The notes below the pieces were generated by a model. The model worked only from the letters and a program-made list of their open reading frames with translations, made no database searches and was not told the origin of the DNA. Both the position numbers and the translations under genes were made by a program. Source: Erythrobacter sp. HL-111 (GTDB taxonomy: Bacteria; Pseudomonadota; Alphaproteobacteria; Sphingomonadales; Sphingomonadaceae). From it: DNA of 64,000 bases. The stretch spans positions 992,001-1,056,000 of the forward strand of contig NZ_LT629743.1 of NCBI RefSeq assembly GCF_900105095.1, read 5' to 3'. Positions within the stretch are counted from its first letter, which is position 1. Every line of letters begins with the position of its first letter. Positions 35,077-43,763 of the stretch are shown piece by piece.

Positions 35077-37458
35077 TCAGAAGTTGAAACCCAGCTCGAC
35101 ACCGTACAGCCGGGGCGGCGAGAGCGTCCCGAAATCGACGATCGAATTGGTCAGGCCGAAATTGATCTGTTCATCGAACAGGTTCTCGACGAAGGCGGTG
35201 ACGCGGAACATCTCGCGGTCCGGCCCGCCGAAGGCGATCGTCGCCGAGCTGTCGACCCGCCACAGCCCCTCGACGAGGCCGCGCGGCGAGTTGAAGAATT
35301 CCTGGAACCGCTCGCCGACATAGCGCGCATTGCCGTTCAGCTGCAGTTCGCCGAAGCCGAGATCGGCGGTATAGGTCGCCGCCACGCTCCCCGTGATTTC
35401 GGGCGCATTGCGCAAGTCCAGCGTCGACAGGTCGGCGAGGATCAGCGTGCCGGGCGGTTGCGGCGGGGTCGAGATATAGGTCGAGGACGCGATGAAGGCC
35501 TCGTAATCGGTGTATTCCGCATCGAGGTAACCCAGTGTCGCATCGAGCCTGAGCCCTTCGACCGGCAGCGCACTCACTTCCAGTTCGACCCCGCGAATGC
35601 GCGCCTCGGCGACATTGCGCACCGTGGTCGAGGTGAAGGTCGGCGGCGGGCCGGGCTCGATCGCCTCTTCCTGCTTGTCCTTGTATTCGTTCCAGAACAG
35701 CGCCGCGTTCAGGCGCAGCTTGCGATCGAGCAGGTCGAGCTTGCCGCCGATCTCGAAGGAATCGATGATTTCCGGATCGAACGGCGTCGTCACGTCCAGC
35801 ACCGTGCCCGCGCGCGCGCTGAACCCGCCCGCATTGTAGCCGCGCGTGAACGAAGCGTAATAGAGCATGTCCGGGTCCGGTTCCCAGGTCAGCATGACCT
35901 TGGGGGTGAATTCGAACCAGTCCTCGTTCGCCGATCCCGCTTCGGTCAAAGGGCGGCCCTCGGGGATGCCGTCGGTGATCTGGTAGGGCGCGGTCGGCGG
36001 CAGGCCCGCATCGTAGAAGCGTGTCGCGATCCGCTTTTCGTCCCAGGTCGCGCGCCCGCCCAGCGTCAGGGTGAGCGTGTCGGTCATCGCCCAGTCGGCC
36101 TGCGCGAAAATCGCGGTGGTGGTCGCCTCGTGATCGTCCTCGTCGCCCGCGCCGTTGACGAACAGCGCCCCGGGCGGGACCGGCGCGCCGACCAGCGAGA
36201 GATCGAGCTTGATCGCCTGCCTCAAGCTGTATTCGGAATGGAAGTGGAACGCGCCCGCCACGAAGTTGACCGGTCCGTCGAATGAACTCGCCAGCCGGAT
36301 TTCGCCGCTGTACTGGCTGTAATCCTGTTCGCGCACGACGTTGAAGGCGGTGGCGCTCGAACCGTCGAAATCGATGAACACCTCCTCGCGCGAATCCCGC
36401 ATCCCGAATACGGTCGACAGGGTCAGCGTGTCGGAAAGGAAAATGTCGCCCGTCACCGTCAGCGCATCGAGCCTGGCGTCGAGGAAATGCGGGTCGGTCG
36501 AGGTGGAAACCGGGTTGTCGGGATCATTGCAGATGTTCTGGATCAGGCACAGCGGGTCCGGGCCGAAAGCGGGCGTGACCGTCGCGGGAACCGGAAAGGT
36601 CGTCTGGATGAGATCGATCGGAAGCGGCTCCACCCCGGCGATGCCGCGCGGGACGTAAGGGGTGAGGTCGGAATTGTCCTCGGCATGGTCGTAGATGATG
36701 TCGAAGGTCGCGACGCCCGGCTGGTCGATCCGCAGCACCGTGCCGAAGGACCAGCGGTCGCGCGCCCCGCGCGAGCCTCCGGCGGGATTTTCGAAAAAGC
36801 CGTCATCGGTCAGATACTGCCCGCGCACCAGCAGCGAGACGGTGTCGCCGATCAGGGGCGAATTGATCTCGCCGCGATAATCGACCGTGCCGAAATTGCC
36901 GATCGCAACGACGCCGCGCGCGCTGAATTCGCCGGTCGGGCGGCGGCGGGTGGCGTTCAATGCGCCGCCGGTCGTGTTGCGGCCGAACAGCGTGCCCTGC
37001 GGCCCGCGCAGCACCTCGATCCGTTCAAGGTCGAAGGTGTCTAGCAGGTTGAAGGCCGAGGTGCCGAGATAGATCCCGTCGAGGAAAGTGCCGACCGCCG
37101 GATCGAAGCTCTTTTCGGGATCCTGCGAGTTCACCCCGCGGATCGAGACCTGCGCGAGGCTCGGCCCGATCGACACTTCGGTGAGGACCAGGTTCGGCAC
37201 CTGCCCGGTCAGTTCGGAAATGTCGCGGGCGTTGAAGCGCTCGACTTCGGCTTGGTCGAAGGCGGTGATCGCGATCGGCACGTCCTGCTGCGCTTCGGCG
37301 CGGCGTTGGGCGGTGACGACGATCTGTCGCAGGCCCTCGTCGGTGGTCGCCTCGGATCCGCCTTCGGAGACAACCTGCGCGTGTGCGGCAGCCGGCAGGA
37401 CGAGGCAGGCCGACCCCACGGCAAGACCTGCACGCAAGCGCGTAGTGAACTGGCTCAT
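35077..37458 (-). CDS. TonB-dependent outer-membrane receptor 1
   Basis: Outer-membrane beta-barrel of 793 residues that imports a ligand using TonB energy. The signal peptide ends in AHA-Q. A TonB-box-like segment (GLRQIVVTAQRRAEAQQDVP) precedes the plug domain, which contains RGPQGTLFGRNTTGGALN. The barrel ends with ELGFNF, an aromatic C-terminus as required. It is divergent from the thuA-like gene across a shared 104-bp promoter region, so it probably imports a substrate for the catabolic genes (inference). Ligand unknown. Confidence 0.9.
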   Translation of the reverse strand: MSQFTTRLRAGLAVGSACLVLPAAAHAQVVSEGGSEATTDEGLRQIVVTAQRRAEAQQDVPIAITAFDQAEVERFNARDISELTGQVPNLVLTEVSIGPSLAQVSIRGVNSQDPEKSFDPAVGTFLDGIYLGTSAFNLLDTFDLERIEVLRGPQGTLFGRNTTGGALNATRRRPTGEFSARGVVAIGNFGTVDYRGEINSPLIGDTVSLLVRGQYLTDDGFFENPAGGSRGARDRWSFGTVLRIDQPGVATFDIIYDHAEDNSDLTPYVPRGIAGVEPLPIDLIQTTFPVPATVTPAFGPDPLCLIQNICNDPDNPVSTSTDPHFLDARLDALTVTGDIFLSDTLTLSTVFGMRDSREEVFIDFDGSSATAFNVVREQDYSQYSGEIRLASSFDGPVNFVAGAFHFHSEYSLRQAIKLDLSLVGAPVPPGALFVNGAGDEDDHEATTTAIFAQADWAMTDTLTLTLGGRATWDEKRIATRFYDAGLPPTAPYQITDGIPEGRPLTEAGSANEDWFEFTPKVMLTWEPDPDMLYYASFTRGYNAGGFSARAGTVLDVTTPFDPEIIDSFEIGGKLDLLDRKLRLNAALFWNEYKDKQEEAIEPGPPPTFTSTTVRNVAEARIRGVELEVSALPVEGLRLDATLGYLDAEYTDYEAFIASSTYISTPPQPPGTLILADLSTLDLRNAPEITGSVAATYTADLGFGELQLNGNARYVGERFQEFFNSPRGLVEGLWRVDSSATIAFGGPDREMFRVTAFVENLFDEQINFGLTNSIVDFGTLSPPRLYGVELGFNF

Positions 37459-37523
37459 TTTCCCTCTCCCCGTCGCCGCCCGCCCCGTGCCGCTACGGCA
37501 TTGGGGCTTGCGGCGCTCACAAA

Positions 37524-37556
37524 CTTTTTGACAGGCCAGTAAGAAAAGTCAAGATT
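37524..37556. promoter_or_regulatory. Overlapping divergent promoter region of receptor 1 and thuA-like gene
   Basis: TTGACA (37528-37533) on the plus strand with a 17-nt spacer to AAGATT (37551-37556) faces TTGACT on the minus strand (37547-37552), so the two -35 elements face each other. Both -10s are weak. A near-palindrome ACAGGCCAGT (37531-37540; 8 of 10) sits between the -35 elements. Confidence 0.4.
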
Positions 37557-37562
37557 AGCACT

Positions 37563-38381
37563 ATGGAGAGGTCAGGCACGGGCAAGGAGCGCGCCCTCGA
37601 AAGCGTCCAGGCAGGCGGGCGGCGCGAGGTCCGGCTCGTGGTCGGCGGCATGGCGCATGATTTCGATTTCGTGCGGATGGAACTGCTCCGCGCGCTGGGC
37701 CGCGATCCGCGCAACCGGGTGGCGGTGTCCTCCGGTTTCGAGGAGTTCGAGGGCGACACGCGAACGGCGCTGATCAGCTATACCTGCAATGTCGAACCAT
37801 CGCCCGAGGCTGCGCAGCGCCTGCGGCGTTTCGTCGAGTGCGGCGGGCGCTGGCTCGCGCTCCATGCGACCAATTCGCTGCTCGAATGGAGCGAGGAAGG
37901 CGTATCGGGGCGGCCTGCGTGCGGCGATTTCCTCGAGACGCTCGGCTCCTCCTTCCAGGCGCATCCGCCGATCGCGCCCTACGAGGTGCGGCCCGGTCCG
38001 GTCGCGGACCCGCTGACCGCTGGCGTCGCCCCCTTCACGATCGAGGACGAGCTTTATCTTTCGGACTATGCCGAAAGCGAGGACGGGTGCGAAATCGAGG
38101 TGCTGCTCCACGCGTGTTTCGGCGGTGCGGCGCCCGGTTTCGTGCGCGACGACTGGCCCGAGGGCGAGCAGGCGGTGCTCTATCGCCGCAGGCTGGGCGC
38201 AGGCGAAGTGCTCTATTTCACGCCCGGCCATGCGCGCGGCCATTACGACGCGCCCCATCGCACGCCGTTCTATCCGGATGTGGAGCGCGGCGCATGGGAG
38301 GAGCCGGCCTTCCGCGAAGTGCTCGGACGGTGCCTGCGCTGGGTCTGCCGCCAGCCCGTGCTTGAAGGAGAACACGCATGA
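37563..38381 (+). CDS. ThuA-like domain protein
   Basis: 272-residue protein with the ThuA/glutamine-amidotransferase-like fold. Motifs are VVGGMAHDFDFVRMELLRAL, LISYTCNVEPS, RWLALHATNSLLEW and YFTPGHARGHYDAP. ThuA proteins are named for trehalose use but many occur in other catabolic clusters. It is the first gene of a three-gene run with ATGA overlap to the next gene. The plus-strand promoter would leave an almost leaderless mRNA. Function here is unknown. Confidence 0.78.
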   Translation: MERSGTGKERALESVQAGGRREVRLVVGGMAHDFDFVRMELLRALGRDPRNRVAVSSGFEEFEGDTRTALISYTCNVEPSPEAAQRLRRFVECGGRWLALHATNSLLEWSEEGVSGRPACGDFLETLGSSFQAHPPIAPYEVRPGPVADPLTAGVAPFTIEDELYLSDYAESEDGCEIEVLLHACFGGAAPGFVRDDWPEGEQAVLYRRRLGAGEVLYFTPGHARGHYDAPHRTPFYPDVERGAWEEPAFREVLGRCLRWVCRQPVLEGEHA

Positions 38382-38956
38382 GAGGACCGGGCCTTCCCCC
38401 GCTGGCCGACGAGGAAATTCCCGAAAGCCTCGCCAAGGTAATCGAGGCGTGGCCCTACAATCTCCACCGGACCCTGGCCCATTCGCCCGGCACCCTGCTC
38501 AAATGGCTGCCTTATGGCGAGCATATCCTGAAGGAGAACGCCCTCCCCTTCCGCGAGCGCGAAATCGCGATCCTGCGCGTGGGGTGGAACTGCAGATGCG
38601 CCTATGAATGGGGGATGCATTCGCTGGTCGCGCGGCGCGGCGGGTTCGGGGATGCGGATTTCGAGGCGCTGTGCGTCGGGGCGGACAGCCCGCACTGGAC
38701 CAACGGAGAGGCGGCGGTGGTGGCGGCGGTCGACGACATGATGCGCGACTGGACGATTTCGCAAGACGTGTGGGCGCGGCTGGCGGCGCATTACGCGCCC
38801 GAACAGCTGGTCGACCTCGTCTGGCTCTCGGGCAACTTCATGACGATTGCGCTGCAACTGAACGCGCTGCGCGTGCCGCTCGAGGAGGGGCTGCCGCCGC
38901 TGCCCGATGACGCACCCCTCTACACCAGGGCCACACCATTCGTAACAGGGAGCTGA
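38378..38956 (+). CDS. Carboxymuconolactone decarboxylase-like protein
   Basis: Protein of 192 residues from the AhpD/CMD family. The active-site-like helix is VGWNCRCAYEWGMHS (Cys-x-Cys and His), preceded by ENALPFREREIAILRV. True CMDs open gamma-carboxymuconolactone in protocatechuate breakdown, and AhpD members are thiol reductases; the sequence does not settle which applies. It overlaps the thuA-like stop and lies 2 bp before the SDR gene. Confidence 0.82.
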   Translation: MRGPGLPPLADEEIPESLAKVIEAWPYNLHRTLAHSPGTLLKWLPYGEHILKENALPFREREIAILRVGWNCRCAYEWGMHSLVARRGGFGDADFEALCVGADSPHWTNGEAAVVAAVDDMMRDWTISQDVWARLAAHYAPEQLVDLVWLSGNFMTIALQLNALRVPLEEGLPPLPDDAPLYTRATPFVTGS

Positions 38957-38958
38957 GA

Positions 38959-39717
38959 ATGGACCTCGAAATGAAGGGCGCCAAGGCGATCGTCACCGGG
39001 GCGACGCGGGGGATCGGCAACCGGATCGCCGAAAGGCTGTTCGAAGCCGGGGCGGACCTCGCCTTCTGCGCGCGCGACGCGCAGGCGGTGGCGCACTGCG
39101 AGAAGGGCTGGGCCGAACGCGGCTTTCGCGCAAAGGGGACGGCCGTCGATGTCGGGGACCCGCAGGCCTATCGGAAATGGCTCGCCGACGCCGCGCACTG
39201 GCTCGGCGGGTGCGATGCCTTCGTCCATAACGTGTCGGGCGGAGGCGGCGCGGGCGGCGACGAGAAATGGCGGCTCAATTTCGAAATCGACATGATGGGC
39301 GCGGTGCGCGGACTGGAGGCGCTCGAAGACGATCTTGCGAAGGACGGGGGCGCGGTGCTGTTCGTCTCGAGCACGGCCGGGCTCGAAACCTATCCCTTCG
39401 TCCAGCCCTACAACGTGATGAAGGCGGGGCTGATCGTCTATGCCAAGCAGATCAGCAAGCTGCTTGGCAGGAAGGGCGTGCGGGTCAACTGCATCTCGCC
39501 CGGCGCAACGACCTTTCCCGGCGGCAACTGGGAGCGGCACAAGGTGAACCATCCCGACTATTACGATGCGACGGTGGCCGAGATCCCCTTCGGCCGGCTC
39601 GGCACGGCGGAGGAGGTGGCGGACGCTGCGGTGTTCCTGCTGAGCAGGCGCGCCTCGTGGATCACGGGGGCGAACCTGATCGTCGATGGCGGGCAGACGC
39701 GGCGCGTCTCGCTCTAG
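38959..39717 (+). CDS. Short-chain dehydrogenase/reductase (SDR) 1
   Basis: NAD(P)-dependent oxidoreductase of 252 residues in a Rossmann fold. The cofactor motif is TGATRGIGNRIAERL, the catalytic Ser is in VLFVSSTAG, and YNVMK carries the catalytic Tyr and Lys. The C-terminal GANLIVDGG segment is classic. The stop codon TAG shares bases with that of the oppositely oriented SDR2. It may oxidise an alcohol made by the oxygenases (inference). Confidence 0.88.
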   Translation: MDLEMKGAKAIVTGATRGIGNRIAERLFEAGADLAFCARDAQAVAHCEKGWAERGFRAKGTAVDVGDPQAYRKWLADAAHWLGGCDAFVHNVSGGGGAGGDEKWRLNFEIDMMGAVRGLEALEDDLAKDGGAVLFVSSTAGLETYPFVQPYNVMKAGLIVYAKQISKLLGRKGVRVNCISPGATTFPGGNWERHKVNHPDYYDATVAEIPFGRLGTAEEVADAAVFLLSRRASWITGANLIVDGGQTRRVSL

Positions 39718-40490
39718 CCCGCAATGCTCGCGCCGCCATCGACGGGAAGGTCGATACCGGTGATGAAGGCGGAATCCTCGCAGGCGAGGAACAGCACCGC
39801 TTTCGCGACGTCCTCGGGCAGCACGATCCGCCCCGTCGCTGCGCCCAGCGGGTGGACCGCCACGCGGCGGGCGTAGTTCGCCTCGCGCTCCTGCTCGCTC
39901 GCGCCGAGATTGGCCTCCATCATCGGCGTCAGGGTCGATCCCGGATGGACGGCATTCACGCGGATATATTCGCCGCGCCCGGCGAAATGCAGCGCATAGG
40001 CCTTGGTCTGGGCGCGCAGGGAGGCCTTGGCGGCGCAATAGGCCGGAAGCGCGGCATTGGGCCTCAATGCGAGAAGCGAGCCGACATTGACGATCGCGGC
40101 ATGGTTCGATGCGCGCAGCAAGGGGGCCATGGCCTGCACCGAATGGAAAATGCTGTCCGCATTGATCCGCTGGAACCGCTCCCAGAAACCGGCATCGATG
40201 CTGTCCACGTCGCCCATGCCGGAGATCCCGGCATTGTTGACCAGCACGTCGAGCCGCCCGTGCCGCCGCTCGATCGCGCTCGCCAGCCTGTCCCAATGTG
40301 CCCGCTCGGCCACGTCGAGCAGCGCGCCCTCCGCGCCCTCCCCCAGCTCCCCGGCGAGCGCAAAGGCCGCCTCGCTTTCCAGGTCGGCGCAGATCACGTG
40401 GGCGCCCTCGGCAAGCAGGAGCCGCGCCACTGCCGCGCCGATCCCGCCCGCAGCGCCCGTCACCAGCGCGATGTGTCCGGCAAGCTTCAT
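39714..40490 (-). CDS. Short-chain dehydrogenase/reductase (SDR) 2
   Basis: 258-residue oxidoreductase. The cofactor motif is TGAAGGIGAAVARLL, the adenine-binding Asp is in ICADLES (suggesting NAD preference), the structural NNAG is present, and YCAAK gives the catalytic Tyr and Lys. The end has VDGGASIAG. The start overlaps the MFS stop as ATGA. It is the last gene of the operon that begins at the ferredoxin. Confidence 0.9.
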   Translation of the reverse strand: MKLAGHIALVTGAAGGIGAAVARLLLAEGAHVICADLESEAAFALAGELGEGAEGALLDVAERAHWDRLASAIERRHGRLDVLVNNAGISGMGDVDSIDAGFWERFQRINADSIFHSVQAMAPLLRASNHAAIVNVGSLLALRPNAALPAYCAAKASLRAQTKAYALHFAGRGEYIRVNAVHPGSTLTPMMEANLGASEQEREANYARRVAVHPLGAATGRIVLPEDVAKAVLFLACEDSAFITGIDLPVDGGASIAG

Positions 40491-41806
40491 GTTTCTCTGC
40501 GAAGCGCGCGATAGGGACGAAAGGCGGCGAGCAGCAGGACGAAGGCGACCGGCGCCGAAACCGCGTTCACCCAGGCAAGCGAATAGCGCACGCCCTCGGG
40601 ACCGGTGAACAGCGCATCGTTGAACACCCCCACCACCAGCGGCCCTGCGCCCAGCCCGACGAGGTTGATGACGAGCATGTAGAGCGCGCTCACCTGCCCG
40701 CGCATCCGGCCCGGCGTCACCAGCTGGATCGCGGTCCCGGCCATCGGATAGGGCATGGTCGACATCAGCATGGCGGGCGCGAAGACCGCCAGAGCCGTTT
40801 CTCCGGTCGGCATCAGCGGGCCGAGTCCGCCGAACAGGCCGGTGCCGAGATAGCCCCACGCCGCCACCTTCAACGGCGCATCGCGCGACCCCCGGGCCGT
40901 CATCCGGTCGCAGATGGTCCCCGCCAACAGCGCGCCCGCAGGCCCCAGGACGAGATAGAGCGCGCCATAGGCGATCCCGATCTCGCCCGCCGACCAGCCG
41001 AAAGCGCGGATGAACAGGGCCGGGGTCCATACGGTCGAAGCATAGCCCGACAGGGTGATCATGCTGAACCCTGCAAAGACAAGCGCCAGGGTGCGGCGTT
41101 GCCCGGAAAGATGCGCGGCGACCGCGCGCAGGGGGACCTTCGCCTGTCCCTTACCGCCGCGCCGCTCCGGCTCCTTCAGCACCAGCAGCAGCGCCAGCGC
41201 GACGAGCAGGCCGGGCACGGCGACCAGCAGGAAGGTCCGCCGCCACGGGGCGAGCTCGCCAAGAAAGCCCGGCGCGTCCCACCTCGCCACAGCCGCGATC
41301 GCCACTCCGCCCGCAATATAGGCAAGGCCGATGCCGATGAAGGCGGTCATGGTGAAGACGCTCATCGCCCGGCCCAGCTTCTCGGGCGGGAACATGTCGG
41401 AGATGATCGAATAGGCGGTCGGCACGACGCTCGCCTCGCCTGCGCCGACACCTATCCGGGCGATGAACATCTCGCCGAATGTGCGCGCCAGGCCCGAAGC
41501 CAGCGTGAACAGGCTGAAGACCGCGACCCCGATGGCGATGATCGGCTTGCGCGGCCCGTTGTCGACCAGCCGCCCGATCGGCAGCGCCATGGCGGTGTAG
41601 AACAGGCCGAAGGCGACGCCCTGCAACAGGCCGAACCCGGTGTCGCTGATCGCCAGATCGCGCTGGATCGGCTCGACCAGCAGGTTGATGACGATCCGGT
41701 CGAGATAGGACAGGACATTGGCGAGCGCGAGGATCGCGAGCGCAGTCCAGGCGAGCCTTGCCGCGGGCCATGGCCGAGCCTCGAGGAACCCGGCCTCGGC
41801 CTTCAA
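40487..41806 (-). CDS. MFS transporter, Spns/sphingolipid-type subfamily-like
   Basis: Permease with 439 residues and about 12 helices. The segment LSYLDRIVINLLVEPIQRDLAISD is typical of MFS proteins found in sphingomonad catabolic clusters, and GVGAGEASVVPTAYSIISDM fits the same group. It starts with TTG, overlapping the tetR stop as TTGA, with GAGGA upstream. It may import the substrate or export an intermediate. Its ligand is not known. Confidence 0.82.
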   Translation of the reverse strand: MKAEAGFLEARPWPAARLAWTALAILALANVLSYLDRIVINLLVEPIQRDLAISDTGFGLLQGVAFGLFYTAMALPIGRLVDNGPRKPIIAIGVAVFSLFTLASGLARTFGEMFIARIGVGAGEASVVPTAYSIISDMFPPEKLGRAMSVFTMTAFIGIGLAYIAGGVAIAAVARWDAPGFLGELAPWRRTFLLVAVPGLLVALALLLVLKEPERRGGKGQAKVPLRAVAAHLSGQRRTLALVFAGFSMITLSGYASTVWTPALFIRAFGWSAGEIGIAYGALYLVLGPAGALLAGTICDRMTARGSRDAPLKVAAWGYLGTGLFGGLGPLMPTGETALAVFAPAMLMSTMPYPMAGTAIQLVTPGRMRGQVSALYMLVINLVGLGAGPLVVGVFNDALFTGPEGVRYSLAWVNAVSAPVAFVLLLAAFRPYRALRRET

Positions 41807-42507
41807 GCCGCATCGTCCTCGTGCGCGCCCCGGGCCACCTTGCGCAGCAGCGCGACGCCTTCCTGCGTGCCGATCAGCAGCTTGAGAAAGCGCAGCAGCG
41901 CGCCTGTCCGTTCCTCGCGATTGAACGTGATGCCGTCCTGCTGTGCCACCCCTTCGAGAAGGAAGCGCACGATGTCGCGGCGCAGGTCGAATTCGACGCT
42001 GTCCGAAAGGTAGCGCGGGAAGAGGCCCAGCGCCGCTTCGCGCCGCGCGCGGTCGAAGGCGGCGAGCGCGGGCTCCATCAGCGCGCGCAATGCGGGATCG
42101 GTGCGCGAGGCCAGCGAGAGTTCGGTATAGGCCTCGAATTCCGGGGTCTGGAGCTGCTCCCAGGCGATATCGACCGCGCGTTCGAGGAAGCCCTCGTCAT
42201 GCGGCAGGCCCTCCATCGCCGCGGTGTACATGTCGATCCTGCGGCGGGTGACATGGCGGATGATCGCCTCGATCAACTCGGCGCGCGATCCGAAATGGTA
42301 GAGCATGGCCGCGCGCGTGATCCCGGCCTCTTTCGCAACGCCGGTGGTGGAGAGCTTCTTGTAGCCGTCCCGCGCCAGCACGGCGACGCCCGCACCGAGG
42401 ATCCTGAGGCGCGTGCGGCGCGAGCGGTTGAATTCGCCGGAGCTCAGCGCCGCCGGGTCGGGCAGGCGGGTGATGTGGCTGTTTTCGGTGTCGTCTCGAT
42501 CGTTCAT
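41803..42507 (-). CDS. TetR family transcriptional regulator
   Basis: Repressor-type regulator of 234 residues. The HTH is in LARDGYKKLSTTGVAKEAGITRAAMLYHFGSRAELIEAII (quoted in parts), a clear TetR_N domain after a 30-residue extension. The C-terminal helices form the ligand pocket. It is embedded in the operon between P450 and MFS genes, with overlaps of 4 nt on both sides. It is the best candidate to bind the palindromes upstream of the ferredoxin and oxygenase genes. Confidence 0.88.
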   Translation of the reverse strand: MNDRDDTENSHITRLPDPAALSSGEFNRSRRTRLRILGAGVAVLARDGYKKLSTTGVAKEAGITRAAMLYHFGSRAELIEAIIRHVTRRRIDMYTAAMEGLPHDEGFLERAVDIAWEQLQTPEFEAYTELSLASRTDPALRALMEPALAAFDRARREAALGLFPRYLSDSVEFDLRRDIVRFLLEGVAQQDGITFNREERTGALLRFLKLLIGTQEGVALLRKVARGAHEDDAA

Positions 42508-43763
42508 CGCTCGAATTCCAGAGGCAGGCAAATCATGCCCCGTTGGTGGAAATTCGTGCGAAAGGGAAGGTCGTCTTCGCTGCCCACGAGCCGGACCGAT
42601 CGGTAGCGCGTCAGAATCTCGCCGAGCGCGAGCCGCATTTCGAGCCGCGAGAGCGCCGCGCCGACGCAGAAATGGATCCCGCTGCCGAAGGCCATGTGCG
42701 GCTTTGGCGGCTTGCGGTCCAATCGGACCTCGCCCGCCCCTTCGCCCCAGACCTTCTCGTCGCGATTGGCCGCGCCGAACCGGACATGGAGCATGGTGCC
42801 ATCGGGGATGGTGTGCCCTCCCAAGCGCTGTTCGCCGACGGCCTTGCGGAACTGGCCCTGGATCGGGCTGTCCAATCGCAGCACTTCCTCGAGGAAGGAG
42901 GCGATCTTGTCCGGTTCGCCCCCGAGCCGCGCAAACAGCGCCGGATCGCGGGCGAGGCGCAGCAGGGCAAACCCGAGCGTGGAGGTTGTCGTCTCGTTGC
43001 CCGCCACCATCAATTGCGTGAGGATCGAAAGCAGTTCCGGATTGTCGAGCGGTTCGCCATCGGGTTTTCGCGCATTGGCGAGCGCGGTGATGATGTCCTC
43101 GCCCTCTCCCCCGCGCCTTTCGTCGCACAGCGCGACCATCGCCCTGTGGCATTCGAGCGTGAGCCTGGCGATCTCGACGGCGCGCTCGTCGCTGGTGAGG
43201 AACCCGATCTCGTCGGCGAAGGCATCGGACCAGCGTTTCACCGTCTCGTCGCCGAGGTGCCGCATCCCCAGATATTCGCCGATCACCGAAACCGGCAGCG
43301 GGACGGCGAAATCGGGGAAGAAATCGCACGCGCCGCCCTTCGCATCGATCGCATCCAGCAGTTCACCGATCCGCGCGGCGACGAAGGGTTCCATCGTCTT
43401 GAGACGGCGCGGCAGGAAGAAGGGGCCGACGAGCTTGCGATAGTCGTCGTGGCTCGGCCCGTCGTTCTGGACCATTGTGAGCGCGAGCGGCCACCCCTGC
43501 GCCTTGATCTCCAGCACTTCGGCAGGCAGCCCGCCCTTGCGCATCGCGGCGCGGTCGGCAAAACTGGAAAAGCGGGTGTGGCTGCGCATCACCTCTTCGG
43601 CCAACACGTAATCGAGCACGAAGACGACGCCCGTTTCCGGTTCCTCCCAGAGCGGCCCCTGCTCCTCGCGCATCGCCTCGTAGGCCAGCCACGGCGCGCG
43701 CATGAAGCCCGCCGCGCGCGGTTTCGGTTCCCCCGGGCGGGCGATATCCTCAACCCTGTCCAA
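42504..43763 (-). CDS. Cytochrome P450
   Basis: Haem monooxygenase of 419 residues, soluble bacterial type. The haem loop is FGSGIHFCVGAALSR with Cys366, the I-helix motif is AGNETTT (254-260), and the ExxR motif is Glu293-Arg296. The first codon is TTG, 14 nt inside the preceding Rieske gene. The operon's Rieske ferredoxin could supply electrons, but no reductase gene is present. Substrate unknown; terpenoids and aromatics are typical for such clusters. Confidence 0.92.
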   Translation of the reverse strand: MDRVEDIARPGEPKPRAAGFMRAPWLAYEAMREEQGPLWEEPETGVVFVLDYVLAEEVMRSHTRFSSFADRAAMRKGGLPAEVLEIKAQGWPLALTMVQNDGPSHDDYRKLVGPFFLPRRLKTMEPFVAARIGELLDAIDAKGGACDFFPDFAVPLPVSVIGEYLGMRHLGDETVKRWSDAFADEIGFLTSDERAVEIARLTLECHRAMVALCDERRGGEGEDIITALANARKPDGEPLDNPELLSILTQLMVAGNETTTSTLGFALLRLARDPALFARLGGEPDKIASFLEEVLRLDSPIQGQFRKAVGEQRLGGHTIPDGTMLHVRFGAANRDEKVWGEGAGEVRLDRKPPKPHMAFGSGIHFCVGAALSRLEMRLALGEILTRYRSVRLVGSEDDLPFRTNFHQRGMICLPLEFER

